This document shows, piece after piece, positions 1 through 5,663 of a DNA stretch of 8,814 nt. The translations under genes and the position numbers were made by a program. The DNA comes from CARZYU01 sp964370085. Its GTDB lineage: Bacteria > Bacillota_I > Bacilli_A > RF39 > UBA660. The notes under the pieces are model-generated. The model was not told the origin of the DNA, did not search any database, and saw only the letters and a program-made list of their open reading frames with translations. Position 1 is the stretch's first letter. Every line of letters starts with the position of its first letter. Where the stretch lies: positions 1 to 8,814 of the forward strand of contig CAYJHI010000039.1 of NCBI GenBank assembly GCA_964370085.1. Reading direction: 5' to 3'.

Positions 1-18
1 AAGGTACACCTATGTTAG

Positions 19-40
19 AATTAGTCATGTGTGGCTGCTT
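19..40 (+). promoter_or_regulatory. Weak leader hairpin H1
   Basis: Bases 22-27 can pair with 32-37 around the loop TGTG (28-31), using two G-U wobbles. After a single T21/C38 mismatch, A19-A20 pair with T39-T40. Several wobbles and one mismatch make this the least convincing of the three leader stems; chance pairing is quite possible. Confidence 0.25.
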
Positions 41-55
41 AGATGTGAGAGGTTG

Positions 56-82
56 TTGATACACCAGGTAGAGTTGTAAAAT
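56..82 (+). promoter_or_regulatory. Possible but weak promoter hexamers
   Basis: TTGATA (56-61) matches the -35 consensus at five of six bases and TAAAAT (77-82) matches the -10 at five of six. The spacer is 15 bases, shorter than the usual 17. Using TTGTTG (53-58) instead gives 18 bases but a poor -35. Transcription would begin near base 89. The same bases form the H2 stem, so this may equally be RNA structure with the true promoter upstream of the window. Confidence 0.2.
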
Positions 83-91
83 GGTTATCAA
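56..91 (+). promoter_or_regulatory. Leader hairpin H2 (10 bp, one bulged C)
   Basis: TTGATA (56-61) pairs with TATCAA (86-91). After a bulged C at 62, ACCA (63-66) pairs with TGGT (82-85). This gives ten Watson-Crick pairs and a 15-base purine-rich loop (67-81). It is the strongest dyad in the leader. No T-run follows, so it is not a simple terminator. It could be part of a structured 5' UTR that senses a ribosomal protein, or a DNA operator dyad. It overlaps the only promoter-like hexamers nearby, so the two readings partly compete. Confidence 0.45.
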
Positions 92-109
92 GTTATTCGC
101 ACGGAGCAA

Positions 110-128
110 GTCTATACTAGATATAGGC
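110..128 (+). promoter_or_regulatory. Leader hairpin H3 just before the rpsJ ribosome-binding site
   Basis: Bases 110-116 (GTCTATA) can pair with 122-128 (TATAGGC) as seven consecutive pairs, one of them G-U, around the loop CTAGA (117-121). The stem ends three bases before the Shine-Dalgarno region, so the ribosome-binding site stays single-stranded in this fold. A hairpin this close to the start could modulate initiation or be a binding site for an autoregulating ribosomal protein. It also contains TATACT (113-118), a -10-like hexamer without a credible -35. Confidence 0.35.
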
Positions 129-145
129 GAAGGGAGGATACAAAA

Positions 146-457
146 ATGTCAAACGAAAAGAAAGTTCGTATCAAGTTAAAAGCGTATGATCATAGAGTTC
201 TAGATAATGCCGCTACAAAAATTGTTGAAACAATTAAACGTTCAGGTGGAGAAATATCAGGTCCAGTACCGTTACCAACTGAAATTGAAAAATTCACAAT
301 TTTGAGAGCTGTACACAAGTACAAAGATTCTCGTGAACAATTTGAAATGCGTACACATAAGAGATTAATCGACATCAAGAATCCAAGTAAGGAAACAATT
401 GATGCATTAACACACCTTGATTTACCAAGTGGTGTAGATATTCAAATTAAATTATAA
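146..457 (+). CDS. rpsJ: Small ribosomal subunit protein S10 (uS10), also NusE
   Basis: S10 sits in the 30S head. As NusE it also pairs with NusB and binds NusG, linking ribosomes or antitermination complexes to RNA polymerase. The 103-residue product has the family's usual length. The hallmark KYKDSREQFEMRTHKR stretch (residues 58-73) and the C-terminal LPSGVDIQIKL (93-103) are intact and Bacillus-like. The start is ATG at 146, eight bases after GGGAGG (132-137), and gives the expected KVRIKLKAYDH N-terminus. It is the first gene of the operon and is separated from rplC by 23 bases. It ends with TAA. Identification is secure. Confidence 0.97.
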   Translation: MSNEKKVRIKLKAYDHRVLDNAATKIVETIKRSGGEISGPVPLPTEIEKFTILRAVHKYKDSREQFEMRTHKRLIDIKNPSKETIDALTHLDLPSGVDIQIKL

Positions 458-480
458 TTAATTATTAGGAGGAAATAGAC

Positions 481-1251
481 ATGAAAGGAATCTTAGGTAA
501 AAAACTAGGAATGACTCAAGTTTTCGCTACAGATGGAAAACTTGTACCTGTAACTGTTGTTGAAGTAGAACCAAATGTTGTTACTCAAGTTAAAACAGTT
601 TCAAGTGATGGTTATGATGCAGTTCAATTAGGATTTGATACTATTAGAGAAAAAATTAGTAACAAGCCAAGAACTGGTCATACAAACAAAGCTAATACAG
701 CACCTAAGCGCTTCTTAAGAGAAATCAGAGGAGTAGATGTTAGCAAATATGAATTAGGACAAATTATCAGTGCTGACTTATTCGAAGCTGGTGAAATGGT
801 TGACGTAAGTGGAATCAGTAAAGGTAAAGGATTCCAAGGTGTTATTAAAAGACACAATCAATCAAGAGGACCTATGTCTCACGGATCACAATACCATAGA
901 GGTGTAGGATCAATGGGAACTTTATTACCAATGCACGTATTAAAAGGTAAAAAGTTACCAGGACACATGGGTAATGTAACTACTACTGTACAAAACTTAG
1001 AAATCATCGCAGTAGATATGGAAAACAATTGTTTATTAGTTAAAGGAAATGTTCCTGGACCTAAAAATGCATTAGTGATGATTAAAACTGCTATTAAAAA
1101 TCAAGATAAGATCAATACACCAATCGAGTTAATTTCTTACGAAGTTGAAGAAGAAACAATAGAAGAAACTACTAACGAAGCGGAAGTATCTGAAGAAGTA
1201 GTAGAAGAAACTAATGTAGAAGCTGAAACGACTGAAGAAGTTTCAGAATAG
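481..1251 (+). CDS. rplC: Large ribosomal subunit protein L3 (uL3) with acidic C-terminal extension
   Basis: L3 is an early-assembly 50S protein whose long loop reaches towards the peptidyl-transferase centre. The N-terminus MKGILGKKLGMTQVF, the loop around residues 114-165 (SKGKGFQG, SRGPMSHGSQYHRGVGSMG, KLPGHMG) and GNVPGPKNALV (189-199) are all normal. At 256 residues it is about 47 longer than the Bacillus protein (about 209). The family core ends near residue 207. Residues 221-256 carry 17 glutamates and no lysine, arginine or aspartate. AGGAGG at 467-472 supports the ATG. The gene ends in TAG and is followed by the window's longest intergenic gap (58 bases). The core is unmistakable; the role of the tail is unknown. 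Confidence 0.97.
   Translation: MKGILGKKLGMTQVFATDGKLVPVTVVEVEPNVVTQVKTVSSDGYDAVQLGFDTIREKISNKPRTGHTNKANTAPKRFLREIRGVDVSKYELGQIISADLFEAGEMVDVSGISKGKGFQGVIKRHNQSRGPMSHGSQYHRGVGSMGTLLPMHVLKGKKLPGHMGNVTTTVQNLEIIAVDMENNCLLVKGNVPGPKNALVMIKTAIKNQDKINTPIELISYEVEEETIEETTNEAEVSEEVVEETNVEAETTEEVSE
1141..1248 (+). other. Glutamate-rich C-terminal tail of L3
   Basis: This stretch encodes L3 residues 221-256: 17 Glu, 6 Thr and several Val, Ser and Asn, with no basic residue. It is built from loosely repeating EE-plus-T/V units such as EEETIEETT and EEVVEETN. It is in frame with the conserved core and preceded by about 13 non-acidic residues (208-220). Low complexity and charge predict a disordered, solvent-exposed tail. 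Such a tail is unlikely to bind rRNA directly. Confidence 0.85.
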
Positions 1252-1309
1252 TCATCATAACGATAAATAATTAAACAATTAGAATAAAGTTATGAAAGGA
1301 GAAATAAGA

Positions 1310-1936
1310 ATGAAAAAAGTAACTCTTTTAAATATTAAAGGTGAAACAGTTAAAGATCTTACATTAAATAAAGAAATATTTGGAATTGAACCAAATGATA
1401 AAGTTTTATACGATGCAATCATCGTAGCAAGAGCAGGATTAAGACAAGGTACACATAGTACAAAAACACGTGCAGAAGTTTCTGGTGGGGGAAGAAAACC
1501 ATGGAGACAAAAAGGAACAGGTAGAGCTCGCCAAGGATCAATTAGATCAGTACAATGGAGAGGTGGAGGAAATTACGGAACTCCAGTACCAAGAGATTAT
1601 AGTAAAAAACAAAATCGTAAAGAGAGAAGATTAGCTTTAAAATCAGCACTTGCACATAAAGCAATTGATAAAGCAATCATTGTTATGGATGAAATTACAT
1701 TTGCAACTCCAAAAACAAGAGAAATGATTACTTTAATGAATACTTTGAAAATTGCTGATAAAAAAGTTTTATTCGTAATAGATGACTTCTCAGAAAACGT
1801 AGTATTAGCATCAAGAAATCTTACAAACATTGCGTTGGTTAGTTATGACGAATTAAATGTTCTAGATTTAACAAATGCTGATTACATTGTTGTTACTGAA
1901 AAAGCAATGACACAAATTGAGGAGGTGCTAAAATAA
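1310..1936 (+). CDS. rplD: Large ribosomal subunit protein L4 (uL4)
   Basis: L4 binds 23S rRNA early in assembly, and its extended loop forms the exit-tunnel constriction with L22. In E. coli it also represses its own operon. I place the start at ATG 1310 (208 residues), because AAAGGAG at 1295-1301 lies eight bases upstream. An in-frame ATG at 1292 would add MKGEIR and would swallow that ribosome-binding site. The tunnel-loop motif KPWRQKGTGRAR is intact at residues 63-74, followed by QWRGGG (82-87). The C-terminal Rossmann-like region includes VLFVIDD and INVLDL-like LNVLDL. Nothing here resembles known macrolide-resistance changes in the loop. It ends with TAA, one base before rplW. Confidence 0.96.
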   Translation: MKKVTLLNIKGETVKDLTLNKEIFGIEPNDKVLYDAIIVARAGLRQGTHSTKTRAEVSGGGRKPWRQKGTGRARQGSIRSVQWRGGGNYGTPVPRDYSKKQNRKERRLALKSALAHKAIDKAIIVMDEITFATPKTREMITLMNTLKIADKKVLFVIDDFSENVVLASRNLTNIALVSYDELNVLDLTNADYIVVTEKAMTQIEEVLK

Positions 1937-1937
1937 T

Positions 1938-2222
1938 ATGGATACAAGATATTTAGAAATTATTAAAGCGCCAGTTATTACTGAAAAATCAGGTAATGCT
2001 GCAGAAACTGCTGGAGTTTATACTTTTAAAGTAGACCCAACAGCAAACAAAACAGAAATTAAATTAGCGGTTGAAAAAATCTTCAACGTTAAAGTTAAAG
2101 AAGTACGTACTATAAACGTAAAACCTAAAAAGAGAAGAGTTGGACGTTATTCAGGTTTAAGTAATCGTTCTAAAAAAGCAATGATTATACTTGAAGATGG
2201 ACAAAATATCGATCTTGGTTAG
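1938..2222 (+). CDS. rplW: Large ribosomal subunit protein L23 (uL23)
   Basis: L23 lies at the tunnel exit and is the docking site for trigger factor, SRP and the translocon. The 94-residue product has the typical APVITEKS motif (residues 11-18). Glu16 is the counterpart of the E. coli glutamate (Glu18) that contacts trigger factor. NKTEIKLAVEKIFNVKV (37-53) and the basic KPKKRRVGRYSG (62-73) follow the family pattern. The ribosome-binding site GGAGGTG (1921-1927) lies inside the end of rplD, and the ATG comes one base after the rplD stop, so translation is very likely coupled. It ends in TAG. No unusual extension is seen. Confidence 0.95.
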   Translation: MDTRYLEIIKAPVITEKSGNAAETAGVYTFKVDPTANKTEIKLAVEKIFNVKVKEVRTINVKPKKRRVGRYSGLSNRSKKAMIILEDGQNIDLG

Positions 2223-2236
2223 AAGGAGGAAAAAAT

Positions 2237-3067
2237 ATGGCAATTAGAAATTATAAACCTACTACACCAGGACGCAGAGGGATGAGTACTTTAATAAATA
2301 CTGAAATTACTAAGAGTACTCCTGAAAAGAGCCTAGTAGTTAGTTTAAAGAAAACTGGTGGTCGTAACAATCAAGGTAAAACTACAGTGAGACATCATGG
2401 TGGTGGAGCTAAGAGAAAATATCGTTTAATTGATTTCAAAAGAAACAAAAGAGATATTATGGGTACTGTTGCAAGTATCGAATACGATCCAAACAGAACA
2501 GCGAACATCGCACTAATCAATTATATCGATGGGGAAAAGAGATATATCTTAGCACCTAAAGGATTAAAAGTTGGAGATAAAATTAGTTCTGGTGAAAAAG
2601 CTGATATCAAAGTTGGTAATGCCTTACCGATTATGATGATTCCAGTTGGGGAAACAATTCACAATATTGAGTTGCGCCCAGGTAAAGGTGGTTCACTAGC
2701 AAGATCTGCTGGTACATCTGCTCAAATCTTAGGACGTGAAGTTAAATATGTAATGATTCGTTTATCTTCTGGAGAACAAAGAAAAGTTTTAGGAACTTGT
2801 TATGCAACTATTGGTGTAGTTGGTAATGAAGATTCAGGACTTGTTAATTTAGGTAAAGCTGGACGTAAACGTCACATGGGTATCAGACCTACGGTACGTG
2901 GATCAGTTATGAACCCTAATGATCATCCACATGGTGGTGGTGAAGGTCGCGCTCCAATCGGACGTAAGGGACCTGTAACTCCTTGGGGTAAACCAGCGCT
3001 AGGATTAAAAACAAGAAATAACAAAAAGACAGACAAATTTATCGTACGTCGTCGTAACGGTAAGTAG
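2237..3067 (+). CDS. rplB: Large ribosomal subunit protein L2 (uL2)
   Basis: L2 is required for subunit joining and sits near the peptidyl-transferase centre. The 276-residue product has the normal length. The N-terminal RNA-binding OB domain includes GGRNNQGKTTVRHHGGG (residues 41-57) and the SH3-like domain contains GREVKYVMIRLSSGE (166-180). The functional motif NPNDHPHGGGEGRAPIGR spans about 226-243; His230 corresponds to E. coli His229, the residue long discussed in peptidyl transfer. AAGGAGG at 2223-2229 lies seven bases before ATG. It ends in TAG, 17 bases before rpsS. Everything conserved appears to be present. Confidence 0.97.
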   Translation: MAIRNYKPTTPGRRGMSTLINTEITKSTPEKSLVVSLKKTGGRNNQGKTTVRHHGGGAKRKYRLIDFKRNKRDIMGTVASIEYDPNRTANIALINYIDGEKRYILAPKGLKVGDKISSGEKADIKVGNALPIMMIPVGETIHNIELRPGKGGSLARSAGTSAQILGREVKYVMIRLSSGEQRKVLGTCYATIGVVGNEDSGLVNLGKAGRKRHMGIRPTVRGSVMNPNDHPHGGGEGRAPIGRKGPVTPWGKPALGLKTRNNKKTDKFIVRRRNGK

Positions 3068-3084
3068 AAAGGATGATTTAGAAT

Positions 3085-3354
3085 ATGGCAAGAAGTTTAA
3101 AGAAAGGACCTTATGTATTCGATAGATTACTAAAAAAGGTTCGTGAGTTAAATAAAAGTGGTAAAAAAGAAGTAATTAAAACATGGTCACGCCGTTCAAC
3201 TATTTATCCTGATTTTATCGGACACACATTTGCGGTGCACAATGGTAAAGAATTTATCCCTGTTTATGTAACTGAAGATATGGTAGGACATAAATTAGGA
3301 GAATTCGCATTGACTCGTAAATTCGGTGGACATGGCGATGGCAAGAAAAAATAA
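3085..3354 (+). CDS. rpsS: Small ribosomal subunit protein S19 (uS19)
   Basis: S19 sits on the 30S head, forms inter-subunit bridges and contacts S13 and the A-site tRNA region. The 89-residue product is of usual length and carries MARSLKKGPYV, TWSRRSTI (33-40), YPDFIGHT (41-48), MVGHKLGEFA (66-75) and TRKFGGH (77-83). The ribosome-binding site is one of the weaker ones here: AAAGGA at 3068-3073, eleven bases before ATG. The gene ends in tandem stops TAA-TAG (3352-3357), and rplV begins 20 bases after the first stop. Confidence 0.96.
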   Translation: MARSLKKGPYVFDRLLKKVRELNKSGKKEVIKTWSRRSTIYPDFIGHTFAVHNGKEFIPVYVTEDMVGHKLGEFALTRKFGGHGDGKKK

Positions 3355-3374
3355 TAGACAAGTAGGAGGATTAT

Positions 3375-3707
3375 ATGGAAGTTAAAGCAATTGCTAAAGG
3401 ACTTCGCGTATCACCAATTAAAGCTAGATTAGTAGCAACATTAATTCGTGGTAAAAAAGCGAGTGAAGCATTAACCATATTAAATAATATGAATACTAAA
3501 CCAGCAAGACTTACGAAAAAAGTATTAGATTCTGCTATTGCCAATGCGGTAAATAATAATGGATTGGATGCCAATACGTTAATCGTTAAAGAAGCAAGAG
3601 TAGATGCTGGAGCAGTAATGAAACGTCATATGTTCGACTCACGTAGTCACATAGGACACAAAGATAGAAGAACGAGTCACATTGTAATAGCTGTGGCTAG
3701 TAAATAA
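3375..3707 (+). CDS. rplV: Large ribosomal subunit protein L22 (uL22) with divergent tunnel hairpin
   Basis: L22 contacts all 23S rRNA domains, and its beta-hairpin lines the exit-tunnel constriction opposite L4. The product has 110 residues and aligns without gaps to E. coli L22 as I recall it: RVSPIKARLV (11-20), IRGKKASEAL (24-33), LDSAIANA (51-58) and RTSHI (99-103) are conserved. The hairpin tip is not. MKR (82-84) is kept, but residues 87-98 read FDSRSHIGHKDR where E. coli has PRAKGRADRILK. The other two frames across this segment run into stops and give no better match, so a compensated frameshift is unlikely. TAGGAGG at 3363-3369 lies five bases before ATG. The family call is secure; the tunnel-tip change is noteworthy. 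Confidence 0.95.
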   Translation: MEVKAIAKGLRVSPIKARLVATLIRGKKASEALTILNNMNTKPARLTKKVLDSAIANAVNNNGLDANTLIVKEARVDAGAVMKRHMFDSRSHIGHKDRRTSHIVIAVASK

Positions 3708-3720
3708 GGAGGAGTAGCAC

Positions 3721-4374
3721 ATGGGACAAAAAGTTAATCCTAATGGACTAAGACTTGGTATTAATAAAACTTGGGAAGCTACTTGGTACGCTAATAGCAA
3801 AGATTTCAAGACAAACTTAAGTAGTGATATCAAAATCCGTAAATATTTTGAAAAAAATATGAAAGATGCTGGAATCGCAAAAGTAGAAATTGAAAGAAAT
3901 CCAAAAAGATGCGAAGTTATAGTACATACTTCTAAACCAGGAATCATGATTGGTCGTGGTGGAGAAGAAATAGAAAAATTAAAGAACAAGTTATCTAAAT
4001 TAGTTGATGAAAACATTCAAATCTCAATTGTAGATGTTAAGAAAGTAGATGTTAATGCTCAATTAGTTGCGGATAATATTGCAATGCAAATCACTAATCG
4101 TGCTTCATTCAGAATGGCACAAAAAAGAGCAATCAGAAATGCTATGAAAGGCGGAGCTAAAGGAATTAAAACTTTAGTATCAGGTCGATTAAATGGTGCT
4201 GACATTGCTCGTGGTGAAGGGTATACAGAAGGAACGATTCCACTACATACATTAAGAGCTGATATCGATTATGCTACAGCAGAAGCTGATACTACATTCG
4301 GTAAAATCGGAGTTAAAGTATGGATTTATAAAGGAGAAATTCTTCCTTCTAAGAAATCTAAAGGAGGTAATTAA
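3721..4374 (+). CDS. rpsC: Small ribosomal subunit protein S3 (uS3)
   Basis: S3 forms part of the mRNA entry tunnel and helps the ribosome unwind mRNA. The 217-residue product has the N-terminal MGQKVNPNGLRLG, a KH domain with PGIMIGRGGEEIE (73-85) and the C-terminal domain with LHTLRADIDYATAEA and GVKVWIYKGEI. The helicase-associated helix reads FRMAQKRAI (130-138). Numbering matches E. coli, where residues 131, 132 and 135 are Arg, Arg and Lys; here position 132 is Met. AAGGAGG (3706-3712) overlaps the rplV stop. The gene ends in TAA, one base before the rplP ATG. Confidence 0.96.
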   Translation: MGQKVNPNGLRLGINKTWEATWYANSKDFKTNLSSDIKIRKYFEKNMKDAGIAKVEIERNPKRCEVIVHTSKPGIMIGRGGEEIEKLKNKLSKLVDENIQISIVDVKKVDVNAQLVADNIAMQITNRASFRMAQKRAIRNAMKGGAKGIKTLVSGRLNGADIARGEGYTEGTIPLHTLRADIDYATAEADTTFGKIGVKVWIYKGEILPSKKSKGGN

Positions 4375-4375
4375 T

Positions 4376-4807
4376 ATGTTAATACCATCAAGAACGAAAT
4401 ATCGTCGTGTTCATAGATTACCTCACGAAGGAATTTCAAGAGGAAATAGAACACTAAATAATGGTGAATTCGGATTACAAGCAAAAGAAGGAGCTTGGAT
4501 CACAGCAAATCAAATCGAAGCAGCGCGTATTGCGATGACTAGATATATGAAACGTGGTGGTAAAGTGTGGATTAATATTTTCCCACATATGCCATTAACA
4601 AAAAAACCGATTGGAACTCGTCAAGGAAAAGGTAAAGGTGCCGTTGAAGGATGGGTTGCAGTTGTTAAAGCAGAAAAAATCATGTTTGAAATCGCAGGAG
4701 TTACTGAAGAAGTTGCACGTGAAGCACTACGTTTAGCATCTCACAAACTACCTATTCAAACTAGATTTGTAAAAAGAGAAACAGGTGGTGAATCAAATGA
4801 AGGTTAA
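4376..4807 (+). CDS. rplP: Large ribosomal subunit protein L16 (uL16)
   Basis: L16 organises the A-site tRNA pocket of the 50S and is a late-assembly protein. The start is ATG at 4376, eight bases after AAGGAGG (4361-4367), giving MLIPSRTKYRRVHR and 143 residues, the normal Bacillota length. The same frame is open upstream, and an ATG at 4271 would add 35 residues overlapping rpsC; those residues match nothing in the family. Core motifs: EFGLQAKEGAWIT (31-43), QIEAARIAMTRYMKRGGKVW (46-65), RQGKGKGAVEGWVAV (82-96) and AREALRLASHKLPI (114-127). The C-terminal GGESNEG matches Bacillus. The end overlaps rpmC by 11 bases. Confidence 0.96.
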   Translation: MLIPSRTKYRRVHRLPHEGISRGNRTLNNGEFGLQAKEGAWITANQIEAARIAMTRYMKRGGKVWINIFPHMPLTKKPIGTRQGKGKGAVEGWVAVVKAEKIMFEIAGVTEEVAREALRLASHKLPIQTRFVKRETGGESNEG

Positions 4808-4991
4808 GGAAATAAGAGAATTAACTAATGAAGAAATTATCGTTAAGATAAAAGAATCAAAAGAAGAATTATTCAATTTAAGATTTCAACAAGCTACAGG
4901 TAACTTAGAAAAACCTTCAAGATTAAGAGATTTAAGACACACTGTTGCTAGAATGAAAGGCGTTCTTAGAGAACGTGAATTAGAGAAGTAG
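4797..4991 (+). CDS. rpmC: Large ribosomal subunit protein L29 (uL29)
   Basis: L29 is a small helical-hairpin protein beside L23 at the tunnel exit. The start is taken as ATG 4797 (MKVKEIRELT, 64 residues, normal length). In-frame GTG codons at 4785 and 4788 lie within the AGGTGG that probably serves as the ribosome-binding site (4783-4788), so they are unlikely starts. The family signature LFNLRFQQATGNLEKPSRLR occupies residues 25-44. The ATG lies inside rplP (11-base overlap), as in Bacillus, implying coupled translation. The Shine-Dalgarno is weaker than for its neighbours, consistent with dependence on ribosomes finishing rplP. It ends in TAG. Confidence 0.93.
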   Translation: MKVKEIRELTNEEIIVKIKESKEELFNLRFQQATGNLEKPSRLRDLRHTVARMKGVLRERELEK

Positions 4992-5000
4992 GAGGGGAAT

Positions 5001-5261
5001 ATGAAAGATACTAAGAAAAAAGAATTAGTGGGAACAGTAGTAAGTGCTACAAATAATAAAACTATTACTGTTAAAGTAGAAACTTATAAAGAACACCCCC
5101 TATATAAGAAAAGAGTAAAATACTCTAAAAAATATGCTGCACACGATGAAACAAATAAAGCAAAAGTAGGAGATACAGTTAGAATCGTTGAAACTAAACC
5201 TATCTCTAAATCTAAACGTTTCTATTTAGCTGAAATCGTTAAAGAAGCAGTTATATTATAA
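5001..5261 (+). CDS. rpsQ: Small ribosomal subunit protein S17 (uS17)
   Basis: S17 is a primary 16S rRNA-binding OB-fold protein of the 30S body. The 86-residue product shows GTVVSATNNKTITVKVE (11-27), EHPLYKKRVKYSKKYAAHDE (31-50), VGDTVRIVETKPISKSKR (56-73) and a C-terminal LAEIVKEA, all typical. AGGAGG (4990-4995) overlaps the rpmC stop and lies five bases before ATG. It is followed by a 23-base gap to rplN. Confidence 0.95.
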   Translation: MKDTKKKELVGTVVSATNNKTITVKVETYKEHPLYKKRVKYSKKYAAHDETNKAKVGDTVRIVETKPISKSKRFYLAEIVKEAVIL

Positions 5262-5284
5262 TTAGGTGAAGGAGGAAGTAATTT

Positions 5285-5653
5285 ATGCTACAACAAGAAT
5301 CAAGATTAAAAGTTGCAGATAACTCTGGTGCAAAAGAATTATTAGTAATTCGCGTACTAGGAGGAAGTAAAGTTAAATCTGGTAATATCGGTGACATAGT
5401 TGTTGGTACAATTAAAAAAGCCACACCTAATGGAACTGTTAAAAAAGGTAAAGTAGTTAAAGCAGTTATCGTAAGAAGTAAATTTGGTGCACGTCGTGAA
5501 GATGGAAGTTATATCAAATTTGATGACAACGCATGCGTAATTATCAAAGATGATAAAACACCAGTTGGAACTCGTGTATTTGGACCAGTCGCACGTGAAA
5601 TTCGTGATGAAGGTTATCTAAAAATCGTATCATTAGCGAAAGAAGTGCTATAA
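5285..5653 (+). CDS. rplN: Large ribosomal subunit protein L14 (uL14)
   Basis: L14 forms inter-subunit bridges on the 50S face and in many bacteria is the binding site of the silencing factor RsfS. The 122-residue product is exactly the usual length. It shows MLQQESRLKVADNSGAKE (1-18), FDDNACVII (79-87) and PVGTRVFGPVAREIR (93-107), ending in IVSLAKEVL. AAGGAGG at 5269-5275 lies nine bases before ATG. It opens the spc part of the cluster, but no new promoter or terminator is evident in the 23 bases before it, so read-through from the S10 part is expected. Confidence 0.97.
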   Translation: MLQQESRLKVADNSGAKELLVIRVLGGSKVKSGNIGDIVVGTIKKATPNGTVKKGKVVKAVIVRSKFGARREDGSYIKFDDNACVIIKDDKTPVGTRVFGPVAREIRDEGYLKIVSLAKEVL

Positions 5654-5663
5654 GGAGGATATT

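Larger units (their letters stand above)
1..145 (+). promoter_or_regulatory. Untranslated leader upstream of the S10 operon
   Basis: No protein-coding gene is supported here. By direct count G+C is 58 of 145 bases (about 40%), above two 60-base coding samples (17 and 19 G+C). Intergenic DNA of AT-rich genomes is usually poorer than coding DNA, so this suggests a structured RNA. Two inverted repeats stand out (56-91 and 110-128) and a weaker one lies at 19-40. None is followed by a T-run, so no intrinsic terminator is visible. The leader ends in the rpsJ ribosome-binding site GGGAGG at 132-137, eight bases before ATG. The upstream gene lies outside the window. That the leader regulates the operon is inference; its sequence does not match a leader I recognise. 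Confidence 0.5.

Noticed and set aside
113..118. TATACT as the -10 of a second promoter
   Set aside because: No credible -35 lies 16-18 bases upstream, no extended -10 TG, and the bases fall inside the 110-128 hairpin.
1..145. A frame open on the minus strand across the whole leader
   Set aside because: Only 48 codons; the one ATG (base 28, reading leftwards) lacks a ribosome-binding site, and the peptide resembles nothing I know. The plus-strand frame ending at base 79 also does not look like the end of tuf or another usual neighbour.
1292..1309. Earlier in-frame ATG for rplD (adds MKGEIR)
   Set aside because: The would-be codons are the Shine-Dalgarno sequence of the 1310 start; L4 normally starts at MKK-like residues and 208 residues is the family length.
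1252..1309. A terminator or promoter in the 58-base rplC-rplD gap
   Set aside because: Only a five-pair all-AT dyad without a GC stem or T-run, and no hexamer pair at acceptable spacing; it looks like plain AT-rich spacer with a ribosome-binding site.
3627..3674. A compensated frameshift explaining the odd L22 tip
   Set aside because: The other two forward frames across the segment meet stop codons and do not give the PRA-x-GRA motif; flanking conserved residues stay in one frame and the length is exact.
3639..4016. A 125-codon minus-strand open frame across rplV/rpsC, and similar minus-strand frames elsewhere (190-378, 1597-1830, 3371-3574, 5648-5830, 8154-8339)
   Set aside because: They lie antisense to conserved ribosomal genes, have biased Ser/Phe/Leu/Ile-rich composition expected from antisense of AT-rich coding DNA, and show no ribosome-binding site or family motif.
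4271..4375. A 35-residue N-terminal extension of L16 in the open frame overlapping rpsC
   Set aside because: A strong AAGGAGG lies just before ATG 4376, the 4376 product has the normal L16 N-terminus, and the extra residues are only an alternative frame of rpsC.
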